Shown here piece after piece: positions 1-8,439 of a stretch of 64,000 bases of DNA; positions within the stretch are counted from its first letter, which is position 1, and the number at the start of each line of letters is the position of its first letter. The notes below the pieces were generated by a model. That model searched no databases. It had not been told where the DNA came from and was given only the letters and a program-made list of their open reading frames with translations. The stretch covers positions 806,001 through 870,000 of the forward strand of contig NZ_CP063812.1 in NCBI RefSeq assembly GCF_015277855.1, written 5' to 3'. The position numbers were made by a program, and so were the translations under genes. This DNA is from Microbacterium cremeum. Lineage in GTDB: Bacteria > Actinomycetota > Actinomycetes > Actinomycetales > Microbacteriaceae.

Positions 1-810
1 TCGGACTATTTCTTCCAGCGCGAGGTGGCGCAGTTCTGGACGCGGCGCGGTGCGCGCTTCTACGCCCTCGACCTGCGCCGGTACGGGCGCAGCCTGCGCG
101 ACGGTGACGCGCCGGGCTACATCGACGACCTCGACGACTACGACGCCGACATCGAGGCGGCGCTCGAGGCGATGGGGCAGACGGATGCCGGCACCCGGCG
201 CCGGCTGGTGCTCCTCGGTCATTCGACCGGCGGTCTGACACTGACGCTGTGGGCGGACCGGCACCCGGGGCGCGCCGCCGCGCTCGTGCTCAACAGCCCG
301 TGGCTCGAGTTGCAGCTCGGTGCGATCGGCCGCCAGGCGCTCGCGCCTCTCGTCGAGATGCGCGCGCGGCTGGACCCGCGCGGGTCGCAGCCGGCGGTCG
401 ATCTCGGCTTCTACACGCGCGCCCAGGCCGAGATCGGCACCCTTCCGGCGGGGGAGGAGCAGGCGGCGTGGCGTCCCGAGCGCGGCTTCCCGACGGCGCC
501 GGGCTGGCTCGCCGCGGTGCTGGACGGCCATCGCCGCGTCGCCGGCGGCGTCGAAGTCGGCTGTCCTGCGTTCGTGCTGCTCTCGGCCGAGTCGACCCCG
601 CCGCTCGCGTGGCGGGACTCCATGACGTCGACCGACTCGGTACTGTGGGTCGACGACATCGCGCGGGCGGCCACGCGCATCGGGCGCCTCGTGACCATCG
701 CGCGCATCGAGGGTGCGATCCACGACGTGTTCCTCTCGCGTCCCGGACCCCGTGCAGCGGCGTTCACGACGCTCGCGGAGTGGCTCGACGGCTACGTCGC
801 ACGCGGCTGA
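1..810 (+). CDS. alpha/beta hydrolase, 5' end cut by window edge
   Basis: The reading frame is open from the first base and ends in TGA at 808-810, so the true start lies upstream. The protein shows a GHSTGG nucleophile elbow, which marks a serine hydrolase of the alpha/beta fold. The visible part opens with a strand-rich segment (RFYALDLRRYGRS) typical of the region before the nucleophile. A likely catalytic His is in AIHDVFLS near the C-terminus. It probably hydrolyses an ester or acts as a lysophospholipase-like enzyme in the cytoplasm, since families with this layout (serine aminopeptidase S33 / Hydrolase_4) do so; the substrate cannot be read from the sequence. A strong hairpin follows the stop codon. 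No neighbour in the window shares an operon with it. Confidence 0.8.
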   Translation, partial: SDYFFQREVAQFWTRRGARFYALDLRRYGRSLRDGDAPGYIDDLDDYDADIEAALEAMGQTDAGTRRRLVLLGHSTGGLTLTLWADRHPGRAAALVLNSPWLELQLGAIGRQALAPLVEMRARLDPRGSQPAVDLGFYTRAQAEIGTLPAGEEQAAWRPERGFPTAPGWLAAVLDGHRRVAGGVEVGCPAFVLLSAESTPPLAWRDSMTSTDSVLWVDDIARAATRIGRLVTIARIEGAIHDVFLSRPGPRAAAFTTLAEWLDGYVARG

Positions 811-977
811 CAAATGTCCCCCGAAGAGGGGACAGCGATGGTTCTACCAATCGGGATACACTTCTACACGAGGTGTCCCCAGCGCCTCACGGGAAGGCCC
901 TCCCCAAGATCCTTCCCAGATCACGTCGTCAGGTGCCGTTCGCCGGGGGGTGGACGAGCGAATTATCGACGACGACA
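811..977 (+). other. spacer with hairpin, possible small RNA or leader
   Basis: No convincing reading frame is seen here. A perfect 7-bp hairpin (TGTCCCC / GGGGACA, 815-834) follows the hydrolase stop. Further on, the 12-mer GGTGTCCCCAGC occurs twice, once near 872 and once inside the terminator near 985. With the terminator at 978-1010 and a possible -10 (TACACT, about 855), the stretch could be a roughly 140-nt transcript. I recognise no known RNA family in it. Confidence 0.3.
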
Positions 978-1010
978 GGCCCCGGGTGTCCCCAGCACCC
1001 GGGGCCTTTT
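978..1010 (+). terminator. intrinsic terminator
   Basis: Eleven-base arms (GGCCCCGGGTG and its complement) enclose a 7-nt loop and are followed directly by TTTT. There is no coding gene immediately upstream, so it either ends a small RNA or ends the hydrolase transcript. Confidence 0.75.
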
Positions 1011-1249
1011 CGTTGCCCGCGAGGTGTGAGAAACGCGGATGCCTCGAGCGGGCATTCTGCGGACCGGGGGCGGAGCTTCAACCGATGACGATCCCGCGAA
1101 CGCTCCGCTCTCCTGGTGCGATCAGCCCTGACGCCCCTTGTAGCCCGCTCGCCCCATGGCGCGCGGCTCGCCTAGCGCGCGCGGCTCGCCCCAGCGCCCA
1201 CCGGTCGCCACGCCCCGCGCCGGCCAGCCGCTGCGCCGGGGTCAGCGCA

Positions 1250-2051
1250 TGCGACCTGCCACACCTCGCGATCGCGAACGATCCGCACTCGTCGGTCATC
1301 TGCGTCGTCGATGCGGTGCACCTGGGGGACGACCTCCGCGACGGCAGGCCGCTCATCGGATCCGTGAGGCCGGGCGATGACAGGGGCGACTTCGGATCGC
1401 GCGCGCGCCAAGCGATCTCGTACCTCGAGTGCGCGACGCTGATCACCTTCGTGAACTGGGAATCGACGCCCACCGCGGAACTGTCGATCCTCATGGCGAT
1501 CACCTCCCATCTCAATCCGACGGCACGGGTCCGTCTCTCCCGCGGGCCCGCAGAAGACGTCCATGCCCTGCTCGCGGCTGGGCGGAGCGCGCCCCCGCTG
1601 CTCGAGCGGGCCGGGTGGGTCCACGCCCTCAACGATGAGCACGGTCCCGACATGACCGATCGCCGCGTGACGACGTCGCGGTACGAGCAGCCGCGGCCGT
1701 TCCACCCAGGCCGACTGTCGACGGTGTTGGACGAACTCGATTCCGGTCGACTGGGGGACCATCCTCCGGTCGGCCGGCTTCTGTCGCCTCGCGACCCGTG
1801 CCGGCGTCCTCGCGCGCTGGAACCATGTCGGCTCGGCGATCTGGATCGACCCGATCGCCGCGGATGTGGAGACCGCGACGACGGCGCAAGACCTGCCGTT
1901 CACGGGCCTCGACCTCGACGTGTACGGAATTCGCGACGCGCTCGACACCGCCGCGATCACAGATGACGAGCTCGCCGCCGGTCCTGTGGCCTGGAGCCGT
2001 TTCGCTGATCCGCTTCCCGCGTGGTCCGTGAGTGTGGAGGAGATCCCGTGA
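1250..2051 (+). pseudogene. CobW/P47K-family GTP-binding protein remnant, 5'-truncated and frameshifted
   Basis: From about 1250 the frame reads like the C-terminal half of an actinobacterial CobW-type GTPase (SSVICVVDAVHLGDDLR, then ALNDEHGPDMTDRRVTT and RPFHPGRL). At 1751 there is one extra C. Dropping it restores GRWGTILRSAGFCRLATR and runs on to AIWIDP and the TGA at 2049-2051. The N-terminal P-loop (GxxGxGK) and CxCC region are absent, and the space upstream is taken by a terminator and unrelated sequence. So the gene is both deleted and frameshifted. In actinobacteria such genes usually insert zinc or belong to the Zur regulon. A GTG overlapping its stop (2048) opens a 14-codon frame that may be the stub of a former downstream partner. 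The family call rests on remembered conserved blocks. Confidence 0.7.
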
Positions 2052-2095
2052 CCGAGCCGTTCACCTGGGCGACGCGACCACGCCAGGGGTGAGTA

Positions 2096-2584
2096 CTAGC
2101 GGTAGTTGACGAACTGCAGGTCGACGTCGAGGTCGGCGGCCTTCAGCAGGCGCTGCACCTCCTGGAGGTCGTCGCGGGACTTCGACTGCACACGCAGCTC
2201 GTCTCCCTGGATCTGCGACTTCACCGACTTCGGGCCCTCGTCGCGGATGATCTTCGAGATCTTCTTCGCGTTCTCGGACGAGATGCCGTCCTTGATGGTC
2301 GAGGTGATGCGGTATTCCTTGCCGCTGGCGACCGGTTCGCCCGACTCGAGGCTCTTGAGCGAGATGCCGCGCTTGATGAGCTTGGACTGGAAGACGTCGA
2401 GCACGGCCTTCGCGCGCTCCTCGGAGTTCGCCTTGATCAGGACGGCTTCGCCGCTCCACTCGATCGAGGCCCCCGTGCCCTTGAAGTCGTAGCGCTGCTC
2501 GACCTCCTTGCGGGCCTGGTTGAGCGCGTTGTCGGCCTCCTGGTGGTCGACCTTGCTGACGATGTCGAAGGAGGAATCTGCCAT
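2096..2584 (-). CDS. yajQ: YajQ-family nucleotide-binding protein
   Basis: This 162-residue protein begins [20 protein letters not shown] and contains RYDFKGT, the N-terminal signature of the YajQ/DUF520 family. It ends [10 protein letters not shown]. The whole family length is present. YajQ proteins bind nucleotides, and in Xanthomonas and Pseudomonas they bind cyclic di-GMP and modulate transcription; the ligand in actinobacteria is not established. The start was chosen at the ATG at 2584 because homologues begin there; an in-frame upstream extension to 2662 has low-complexity composition. It is transcribed away from the mal operon, and the shared 284-bp spacer holds the mal control sites. 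Confidence 0.92.
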   Translation of the reverse strand: MADSSFDIVSKVDHQEADNALNQARKEVEQRYDFKGTGASIEWSGEAVLIKANSEERAKAVLDVFQSKLIKRGISLKSLESGEPVASGKEYRITSTIKDGISSENAKKISKIIRDEGPKSVKSQIQGDELRVQSKSRDDLQEVQRLLKAADLDVDLQFVNYR

Positions 2585-2661
2585 GCGCGGCAGTCTATCG
2601 GCGTGCGCGCGCCGCGCAGCGGAGCCGGTGCCGGAGGCGCGAAGAGTCCCGGCCGCGTTCA

Positions 2662-2675
2662 TGCAAGCGGTTCCA
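2662..2675 (+). promoter_or_regulatory. LacI-family operator, distal copy
   Basis: TGCAAGCGGTTCCA fits the LacI/MalR half-site pattern TGNAANCGNTTNCA. It lies 88 bp upstream of a better copy and could support DNA looping. The regulator gene is not in the window. Confidence 0.55.
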
Positions 2676-2721
2676 CGGTGATGCGAATGTCACAGGGCGG
2701 TATCGATTGTCAAGGTGCGAG

Positions 2722-2750
2722 TTGCCTGAATCCTTGCCATCAGTCAGAAT
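2722..2750 (+). promoter_or_regulatory. candidate malE promoter
   Basis: TTGCCT (2722-2727) and CAGAAT (2745-2750) are 17 bp apart. The proximal operator begins at the last base of the -10 hexamer, as expected for repression at the transcription start. This is a sequence-only guess. Confidence 0.4.
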
Positions 2751-2763
2751 GTAAGCGCTTGCA
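2750..2763 (+). promoter_or_regulatory. LacI-family operator, proximal copy
   Basis: TGTAAGCGCTTGCA is a near-perfect palindrome with the central CG typical of LacI/MalR operators. It lies about 105 bp upstream of the malE start and predicts sugar-inducible repression of the whole operon to 11.1 kb. Confidence 0.75.
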
Positions 2764-2867
2764 GTTCCGGTGAACCCGTTCTCCGTTCGCTGCGGGCACT
2801 CAGGAACGGTCTTCAGCGTCGGCTCGAAGGTCGGCACTACATCAGCACTCAAGAGAGGCACCCACCA

Positions 2868-4118
2868 ATGAAGGTGAACAAGAGGAGCATCGCCGCTTTC
2901 GGCGCGATCGCTGCTGTTTCGGCCCTGACCCTCGCCGGCTGCGCCGGCGGCGGCGCCGACAACGGAGACTCGGGCGACCAGGAGTCGGCCGGCGAGATCA
3001 CGGTCTGGGTCGACGCGGACCGCGCGTCGGTCCTCGAGGACGCAGCTGCCGCGTTCACCGAGGAGACCGGTGTCGACGTCAAGCTCGTGCAGAAGGAGTT
3101 CGGCGACATCCGCGACCAGTTCGTCCAGCAGGTTCCGACGGGCGAGGGCCCCGACATCGCGGTGGGCGCTCACGACTGGCTGGGCGTTCTCGTCACCAAC
3201 GGTGTCGTCGCCCCCGTCGAGCTCGGCGACTCGGCCGGCGACTACGAGCAGGTCGCCATCGACGCATGGAGCTACGAGGGCCAGGTCTACGGCGTTCCCT
3301 ACGCGATCGAGAACATCGGTCTGCTGCGCAACACCGACCTCGTCCCCGAGGCGCCCACCTCGTACGACGACATGATCGCGAAGGGCCAGGCGGCCGGTAC
3401 GGAGTACGCGTTCCTGGTCGGCCTCGACCCCGAGGCGGCCGACCCGTACCACCTCTACCCGTTCCAGACCTCGTTCGGCGCCCCGGTGTTCGGCACCGGC
3501 TCGGACGGCGGCTACGACCCCGCCGACCTGCAGATCGGCAACGAGGGCGGTCAGGCGTTCGCCACGTGGCTGGCCTCGCAGGGTGCAACCGGTGCCGGTG
3601 TGCTCAACACCAACATCAACGGCGACCTCGCGCGTGAGAACTTCGTCGCCGGCAAGTCGCCCTTCTTCCTCACCGGGCCGTGGAACGTGCCCGCTGCCGA
3701 GGAGGCCGGCCTCAACCTCGCCGTCGACCCGATCCCGTCCGCGGGCGGGCAGGCCGCGCAGCCGTTCGCAGGTGTGCAGGGCTTCTTCCTGAGCGCCGAG
3801 AGCGACAACAAGCTCGCCGCGACGGACTTCCTGGTGAACTACATCGGCAGCGAAGAGGTCCAGTCGGCCCTCTACGAGGTCGGTGGACGTACGCCCGCGC
3901 TGACCTCCGCCTACGAGGCCGCTGTCGCGAGCGACCCGATCACCGCCGGCTTCGGTGCCGTCGGCGCCGACGCGGTGCCGATGCCCAGCATCCCCGAGAT
4001 GGGTGCCGTGTGGCAGTTCTGGGGCGTGACCGAGGGTGCGATCATCAACGGCGCCGGGGGCGACCCGGTCGAGCTGTGGAACAAGATGGCGGCCGACATC
4101 CAGGCCGAGATCGAGTAA
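2868..4118 (+). CDS. malE: maltose/maltodextrin ABC transporter substrate-binding lipoprotein
   Basis: The 416-residue protein has a lipoprotein signal peptide with lipobox LAGC (Cys25) and a Gly/Asp-rich linker. Its body begins ITVWVDADRASVLEDAAAAFTEETG, which is characteristic of family 1 sugar-binding proteins. It should be anchored outside the membrane and deliver maltodextrins to MalFG. Aromatic residues near the C-terminus (MGAVWQFWGVTEGAI) match the sugar-stacking region of maltose-binding proteins. A GAGAGG ribosome site precedes the ATG. It is the first gene of the operon and the only one directly behind the LacI operators. The substrate is inferred from the neighbouring amylase and the MalF-type permease. 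Confidence 0.92.
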   Translation: MKVNKRSIAAFGAIAAVSALTLAGCAGGGADNGDSGDQESAGEITVWVDADRASVLEDAAAAFTEETGVDVKLVQKEFGDIRDQFVQQVPTGEGPDIAVGAHDWLGVLVTNGVVAPVELGDSAGDYEQVAIDAWSYEGQVYGVPYAIENIGLLRNTDLVPEAPTSYDDMIAKGQAAGTEYAFLVGLDPEAADPYHLYPFQTSFGAPVFGTGSDGGYDPADLQIGNEGGQAFATWLASQGATGAGVLNTNINGDLARENFVAGKSPFFLTGPWNVPAAEEAGLNLAVDPIPSAGGQAAQPFAGVQGFFLSAESDNKLAATDFLVNYIGSEEVQSALYEVGGRTPALTSAYEAAVASDPITAGFGAVGADAVPMPSIPEMGAVWQFWGVTEGAIINGAGGDPVELWNKMAADIQAEIE

Positions 4119-4126
4119 CCCGCGCA

Positions 4127-4160
4127 GCCGGGGCGGCGTCCGACAGGACGCCGTCCCGGC
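4127..4160 (+). terminator. malE-malF intercistronic stem-loop
   Basis: Fifteen-base arms beginning GCCGGGGCGGCGTCC around a GACA loop fall in the 75-bp gap after malE. There are one or two mismatched pairs and no T-tract, so it looks like a partial terminator or RNA-protecting hairpin that lets malE be expressed above malF and malG. Confidence 0.6.
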
Positions 4161-4193
4161 CCGGCGTTCCCGCAGCCCCGGAAAGAGGAGCCG

Positions 4194-5813
4194 ATGACGA
4201 CCCCGACGATTGACCGCGAGACCGCGGCCGAGACCATCAAGAGCAAGCGCTCGCGTCGCGCCGCCAAGATCGCCGAGGCCGCCGGCGCAGGATGGAAGCT
4301 CCTGCTGTTCAAGGTCGTCGCGCTCGGCATCATCGACGCCCTGGCGCTCTACGCCGCACTCGTCCTGTTCCAGAGCGAGCAGCTCATCCCGGCGATCCTC
4401 CTCCTGGCGATCACCGGCATTGCGAACTGGGTGTACTTCAGCCGCGGAAACCTCCCGGCCAAGTACCTGATCCCCGGACTCATCTTCCTGCTCGTCTTCC
4501 AGATCTTCGTCGCCGGCTACACCGCCTACATCGCCTTCACGAACTACGGCACCGGCCACAACAGCTCCAAAGAGAGCGCCGTCAACGCACTCATGCTCTC
4601 GGCGCAGGAACGCGTCCCCGACTCCCCGGCGTACGACGTGACGATCGTCGAGCAGCTCGGCGAGTTCTCGTTCCTCGTCACCGACCCCGACGGCGAGATC
4701 GAGCTCGGCGGGGTCGAGCGGCCGCTCCAGCCCGTCGACAACGCCGAGATCGAAGACGGCAAGGCCGTTTCGGTGCCCGGCTACAACACGCTGCGCTTCG
4801 CCGACGTCGTGGCGAACCAGAACGTCATCGCCGAGATGGCCGTACCGCTCAGCGATGATCCCAACGACGGCGCGCTGCGCACGCCCGACGGTTCCCGCGC
4901 CTACGTGTACCTGTCGAACCTCGAGTACGACGAGGCGGCGGGCACCATGACGGACACCCGCACCGGCACGGTGTACACCGACATCGGCACCGGCGCCTTC
5001 ACCGCACCCAATGGCGCGGAGCTCCGGCCCGGATGGCAGATCAACGTCGGATTCGACAACTTCGTCCGGGCCTTCACCGAGGAATCGATCCGCGCACCGT
5101 TCCTCGCGGTGCTCGTGTGGACCTTCGTCTTCGCGTTCCTGTCGGTCTTCACGTGCTTCGCGCTCGGCCTCTTCCTCGCGATCGTCTTCAACGATCCGCG
5201 CATGAAGTCCAAGAAGTACTACCGGGTCATCATGATCCTGCCGTACGCGTTCCCCGGATTCCTGTCGGCGCTGGTCTGGGCCGGCATGATGAACCAGGAG
5301 TTCGGCTTCCTCAACGTCGTGCTGTTCGGCGGCGCCGACATCCCCTGGCTCACGAACGAATGGCTGGCGAAGTTCAGCATCATCCTCGTGAACCTCTGGC
5401 TGGGCTTCCCGTACATGTTCCTCATCTGCACGGGGGCGCTGCAGTCGATCCCCGACGACGTGCAGGAGGCGGCGCGCGTGGACGGCGCCAGCGCGTGGCA
5501 GATCTTCCGCAACATCAAGCTCCCGCTGCTGTTCGTGGCCGTGGCGCCGCTGCTGATCGCGTCCTTCGCCTACAACTTCAACAACTTCAGCCTGATCTAC
5601 ATGCTGACCGGCGGCGGGCCGCGCGATGTCGCCGCCGACGTGAATGTCGGGGCCACCGACATCCTCATCACGATGGTGTACAAGGTCGCCTTCGTCGGCT
5701 CGACCGCGGACTACGGCCTCGCGAGCGCGTTCTCGATCATCATCTTCCTGCTCGTCGCGACGATCTCGGTGATCGCGTTCCGACGCACCAAGGCACTCGA
5801 GGAGCTGAACTGA
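4194..5813 (+). CDS. malF: maltodextrin ABC transporter permease MalF
   Basis: This 539-residue membrane protein has an N-terminal helix bundle, a large extracytoplasmic domain (about residues 120-285) and a BPD_transp_1 core. The EAA loop reads EAARVDGASAWQIFRNIKLPLL, where the ATPase docks. The long second periplasmic-type loop is the mark of true MalF as opposed to shorter sugar permeases and supports maltodextrin as substrate. Starting at the ATG at 4194 leaves a good GAAAGAGGAG ribosome site 5-6 bp upstream. It follows malE after the stem-loop and is one base from malG. No ATPase gene is present in the operon. Confidence 0.93.
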   Translation: MTTPTIDRETAAETIKSKRSRRAAKIAEAAGAGWKLLLFKVVALGIIDALALYAALVLFQSEQLIPAILLLAITGIANWVYFSRGNLPAKYLIPGLIFLLVFQIFVAGYTAYIAFTNYGTGHNSSKESAVNALMLSAQERVPDSPAYDVTIVEQLGEFSFLVTDPDGEIELGGVERPLQPVDNAEIEDGKAVSVPGYNTLRFADVVANQNVIAEMAVPLSDDPNDGALRTPDGSRAYVYLSNLEYDEAAGTMTDTRTGTVYTDIGTGAFTAPNGAELRPGWQINVGFDNFVRAFTEESIRAPFLAVLVWTFVFAFLSVFTCFALGLFLAIVFNDPRMKSKKYYRVIMILPYAFPGFLSALVWAGMMNQEFGFLNVVLFGGADIPWLTNEWLAKFSIILVNLWLGFPYMFLICTGALQSIPDDVQEAARVDGASAWQIFRNIKLPLLFVAVAPLLIASFAYNFNNFSLIYMLTGGGPRDVAADVNVGATDILITMVYKVAFVGSTADYGLASAFSIIIFLLVATISVIAFRRTKALEELN

Positions 5814-5814
5814 A

Positions 5815-6801
5815 ATGAGCACTCTCCAGCCGGGCGCCCCCGCCGCGCGCAACCTTCTCGACCGCGTCGCTGCGGACGATGCCGATCTCGACACCGCCAC
5901 CGGGCACGACGCCGGAGGCGTTCGGGGCGAGGCGCCACTGCCGCGGCGCCGCTTCAAGCGCTACTTCCGAGAGACCGGGTGGCGTCACCTCGTGGGCATC
6001 GTGATCACGGTGTTCGCCCTCTTCCCGCTGCTCTACATCGTGTCGGCGTCGCTGAACCCCGGCGGCACGCTGCTCACGGCCAACGCGCTCTTCTCGAACG
6101 TGAGCATGGAGAGCTACGTCGACCTGTTCCGCTCGTCGACCCATCCGTATGGCGCGTGGTTCGTCAACACACTCGTGATCGGCCTCGTCACGGCGGCGGG
6201 CACGGTGATCCTGGGTGCGCTCGCGGCGTACTCCTTCTCGCGCATGCGATTCACCGGGCGTCGCTTCGGGCTGACCACGCTGCTGGTGGTCCAGATGTTC
6301 CCGCAGATGCTGGCGATGGTCGCGATCTTCCTGCTCATGGTGCAGATCAGCGACATCTTCCCGGCGATCGGGCTCAACACGCAGATCGGCCTGATCATGG
6401 TGTACCTCGGTGGCGCGCTCGGGGTGAACACCTACTTGATGTACGGGTTCTTCAACACCGTCCCCTCGTCGATCGACGAGGCGGCGAAGATCGATGGCGC
6501 GGGGCACGCGCGCATCTTCTTCACGATCATCCTCCGCCTCGTCGCGCCGATCCTGGCGGTCGTCGGACTGCTCTCGTTCATCGGCACGTCCAGCGAGTTC
6601 GTCATCGCGAGCATCATCCTCATCGACCCCGACAAGCAGACGCTCGCGGTCGGGCTGTACAAGTTCATCTCCGACGAGTTCTCCAAGAACTGGAGCCTGT
6701 TCGCGGCCGGGGCCGTGCTCGCGGCGATCCTGCCGGTGGCGCTCTTCCTCGCGCTTCAGCGCTACATCGTCGGCGGTCTGACCGCAGGCAGTGTGAAGTA
6801 A
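5815..6801 (+). CDS. malG: maltodextrin ABC transporter permease MalG
   Basis: The 328-residue protein has an unusually long hydrophilic N-terminus (about 55 residues), then six predicted membrane segments and the EAA motif EAAKIDGAGHARIFFTIILRL. It pairs with MalF to form the channel. The ATG lies one base after the malF stop, so the two are translationally coupled. The family end (tail GGLTAGSVK) is complete. The N-terminal extension is Asp/Ala rich and unlike E. coli MalG. Confidence 0.93.
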   Translation: MSTLQPGAPAARNLLDRVAADDADLDTATGHDAGGVRGEAPLPRRRFKRYFRETGWRHLVGIVITVFALFPLLYIVSASLNPGGTLLTANALFSNVSMESYVDLFRSSTHPYGAWFVNTLVIGLVTAAGTVILGALAAYSFSRMRFTGRRFGLTTLLVVQMFPQMLAMVAIFLLMVQISDIFPAIGLNTQIGLIMVYLGGALGVNTYLMYGFFNTVPSSIDEAAKIDGAGHARIFFTIILRLVAPILAVVGLLSFIGTSSEFVIASIILIDPDKQTLAVGLYKFISDEFSKNWSLFAAGAVLAAILPVALFLALQRYIVGGLTAGSVK

Positions 6802-6805
6802 GGGG

Positions 6806-8290
6806 ATGCCTCGTCCGCGACGCTCCGATGCGCGTCGAGGTCTGCTCGCCGCGCTCGCGGCGCCGGCGCTGCTGGTGCTCGCCGCATGTGCGGCGGCCGG
6901 CGGCGCGACCGGCGAGCGGTCGGCACCCGATGTCGGCATCCAGCTCTTCCAATTGCCGTGGTCGGCGATCGCCGAGGAGTGCGAGACGACCCTCGGTCCG
7001 AACGGGTTCGCGTGGGTGCTGACCTCGCCCCCGAACGAGCACGTCGACCGCCCCGAGTGGTGGGCGTCGTACCAACCGGTGAGTTACCGCGTGGAGTCGC
7101 GGCTCGGCACGCGCGAGCAGTTCGCCGACATGGTGGCACGGTGCGACGCGGCGGGCGTGGACGTGATCGCCGACGCCGTGGTCAACCACATGGCGGGGCA
7201 GGACGCGCCGGGCGAGGGATTCGCGGGCACGCCGTACGCGCACGACGACTACCCGGGCCTGTACGGCGCGGAGGACTTCCATCACTGCGGGCTGACGGCG
7301 GATGACGACATCGACGACTACGACTCCCGCGAGCAGGTGCAGACGTGCGAACTCGTCAACCTCGCCGATCTCGACACGTCGAGCCCGCGTGTGCGCGAGC
7401 GGATCGTGGCCTACCTCGACGACCTGCTCTCGCTCGGCGTCGCGGGCTTCCGGATCGACGCGGCCAAGCACATGGCCGCGGACGACGTCGCGGCCATCGT
7501 CGCCGAACTGCCCGAGGGGACGCGCGTCTTCAGCGAGGTGATCCGCGGCGGGGGCGAGCCCATCGTTCCCGAGGAGTACGCCGGGTTCGGCGAGGTGTTC
7601 GAGTTCACGTATGCGCGCGACCTCGCCCCTCAGCTCGGGAACGGCATCTTCGCGGATCCCGTCCTCGACGGAGACCGTCCGCTGCACGTCCCCTCTGACG
7701 CCGCCCTCGTCTTCATCGACAACCACGACACCGAACGCGGCGAGGCGGGCGTCACGTACCGCGCCGGGCCGCTCTACGTGATCGCGAACGCCCTGATGCT
7801 GGCCGACGACTACGGCACTCCGGTCGTGTACTCCGGGTACGCGTTCAGCGGTCGTGACGCCGGCGCTCCCGCGGACGCCGGGGGATCCGTGCTGCCGGCC
7901 TCGTGTGCGGGCGTCGAGGGACCTGCGCAGTCCTACGCCGACGGCGATCGCACGTGCGTGCAGTCGTGGCGCGCGATCGCCGGCCTGCTCGAGTTCCGCG
8001 CCGTGGCGGGCGCGGCGCCGCGACTCGAGGGGGTCGACGAGGGCGACGCCTACGGGTTCGAGCGCGAAGGCAGGGGCGTCGTCGCCGTGAACGTCGGGGA
8101 CGAGCCGCAGCGCATCGAGGTGCCCACGACGCTGCCGGCCGGCGAGTACTGCGATGTCGTCTCGGGCGGCGCCGGTGCGGAAGACGACGACGGATGCCGC
8201 GGCACAACTTATCGGGTCGATGACGGCACGGCCGTCTTCACGCTCGATCCGTTCGCCGCGGCGGCGATCCACCTCGAATCCCGGCGCTGA
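6806..8290 (+). CDS. GH13 alpha-amylase, predicted lipoprotein
   Basis: The 494-residue protein starts with a basic signal peptide and a lipobox-like LAAC (Cys28), so it is probably tethered outside the cell. All four GH13 blocks are visible: DAVVNH, GFRIDAAKH (nucleophile Asp near residue 218), FSEVI (acid Glu near 244) and FIDNHDTERG (Asp near 308). The layout, with CELVNLADLDT and a C-terminal beta domain, resembles the Streptomyces/animal-type alpha-amylases (GH13_32-like). It would cut starch into maltodextrins for MalEFG. It follows malG by 4 bp. No starch-binding module is present. The ATG overlaps a GGGG purine run, so the ribosome site is close. Confidence 0.9.
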   Translation: MPRPRRSDARRGLLAALAAPALLVLAACAAAGGATGERSAPDVGIQLFQLPWSAIAEECETTLGPNGFAWVLTSPPNEHVDRPEWWASYQPVSYRVESRLGTREQFADMVARCDAAGVDVIADAVVNHMAGQDAPGEGFAGTPYAHDDYPGLYGAEDFHHCGLTADDDIDDYDSREQVQTCELVNLADLDTSSPRVRERIVAYLDDLLSLGVAGFRIDAAKHMAADDVAAIVAELPEGTRVFSEVIRGGGEPIVPEEYAGFGEVFEFTYARDLAPQLGNGIFADPVLDGDRPLHVPSDAALVFIDNHDTERGEAGVTYRAGPLYVIANALMLADDYGTPVVYSGYAFSGRDAGAPADAGGSVLPASCAGVEGPAQSYADGDRTCVQSWRAIAGLLEFRAVAGAAPRLEGVDEGDAYGFEREGRGVVAVNVGDEPQRIEVPTTLPAGEYCDVVSGGAGAEDDDGCRGTTYRVDDGTAVFTLDPFAAAAIHLESRR

Positions 8291-8439
8291 CCGCGCGGAG
8301 AACCCGCGAACCGTGTCAGGATCGTGGCGGCACAACTGAACAACAACTCAAGGGCTCTGTCATGGCTCCCGCCGTGCAACCACGTCGCACCGATCTCTCA
8401 TCCGGCGGCGCTGCCGCCTGTTTCACGAAAGGCCAGAGC

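Noticed and set aside
713..1966. A single 417-codon gene through the 5' spacer and the CobW remnant.
   Set aside because: Its first 170 residues cross a terminator and are low complexity; only the later part is CobW-like, and the frame breaks at 1751.
2595..5957. 1120-codon open frame on the minus strand across the malE-malG region.
   Set aside because: It is a mirror of GC-rich codon use in the malEFG genes, has no ribosome site or motif, and its residues are Arg/Asp/Gly-rich low complexity. malE, malF and malG on the other strand are well supported.
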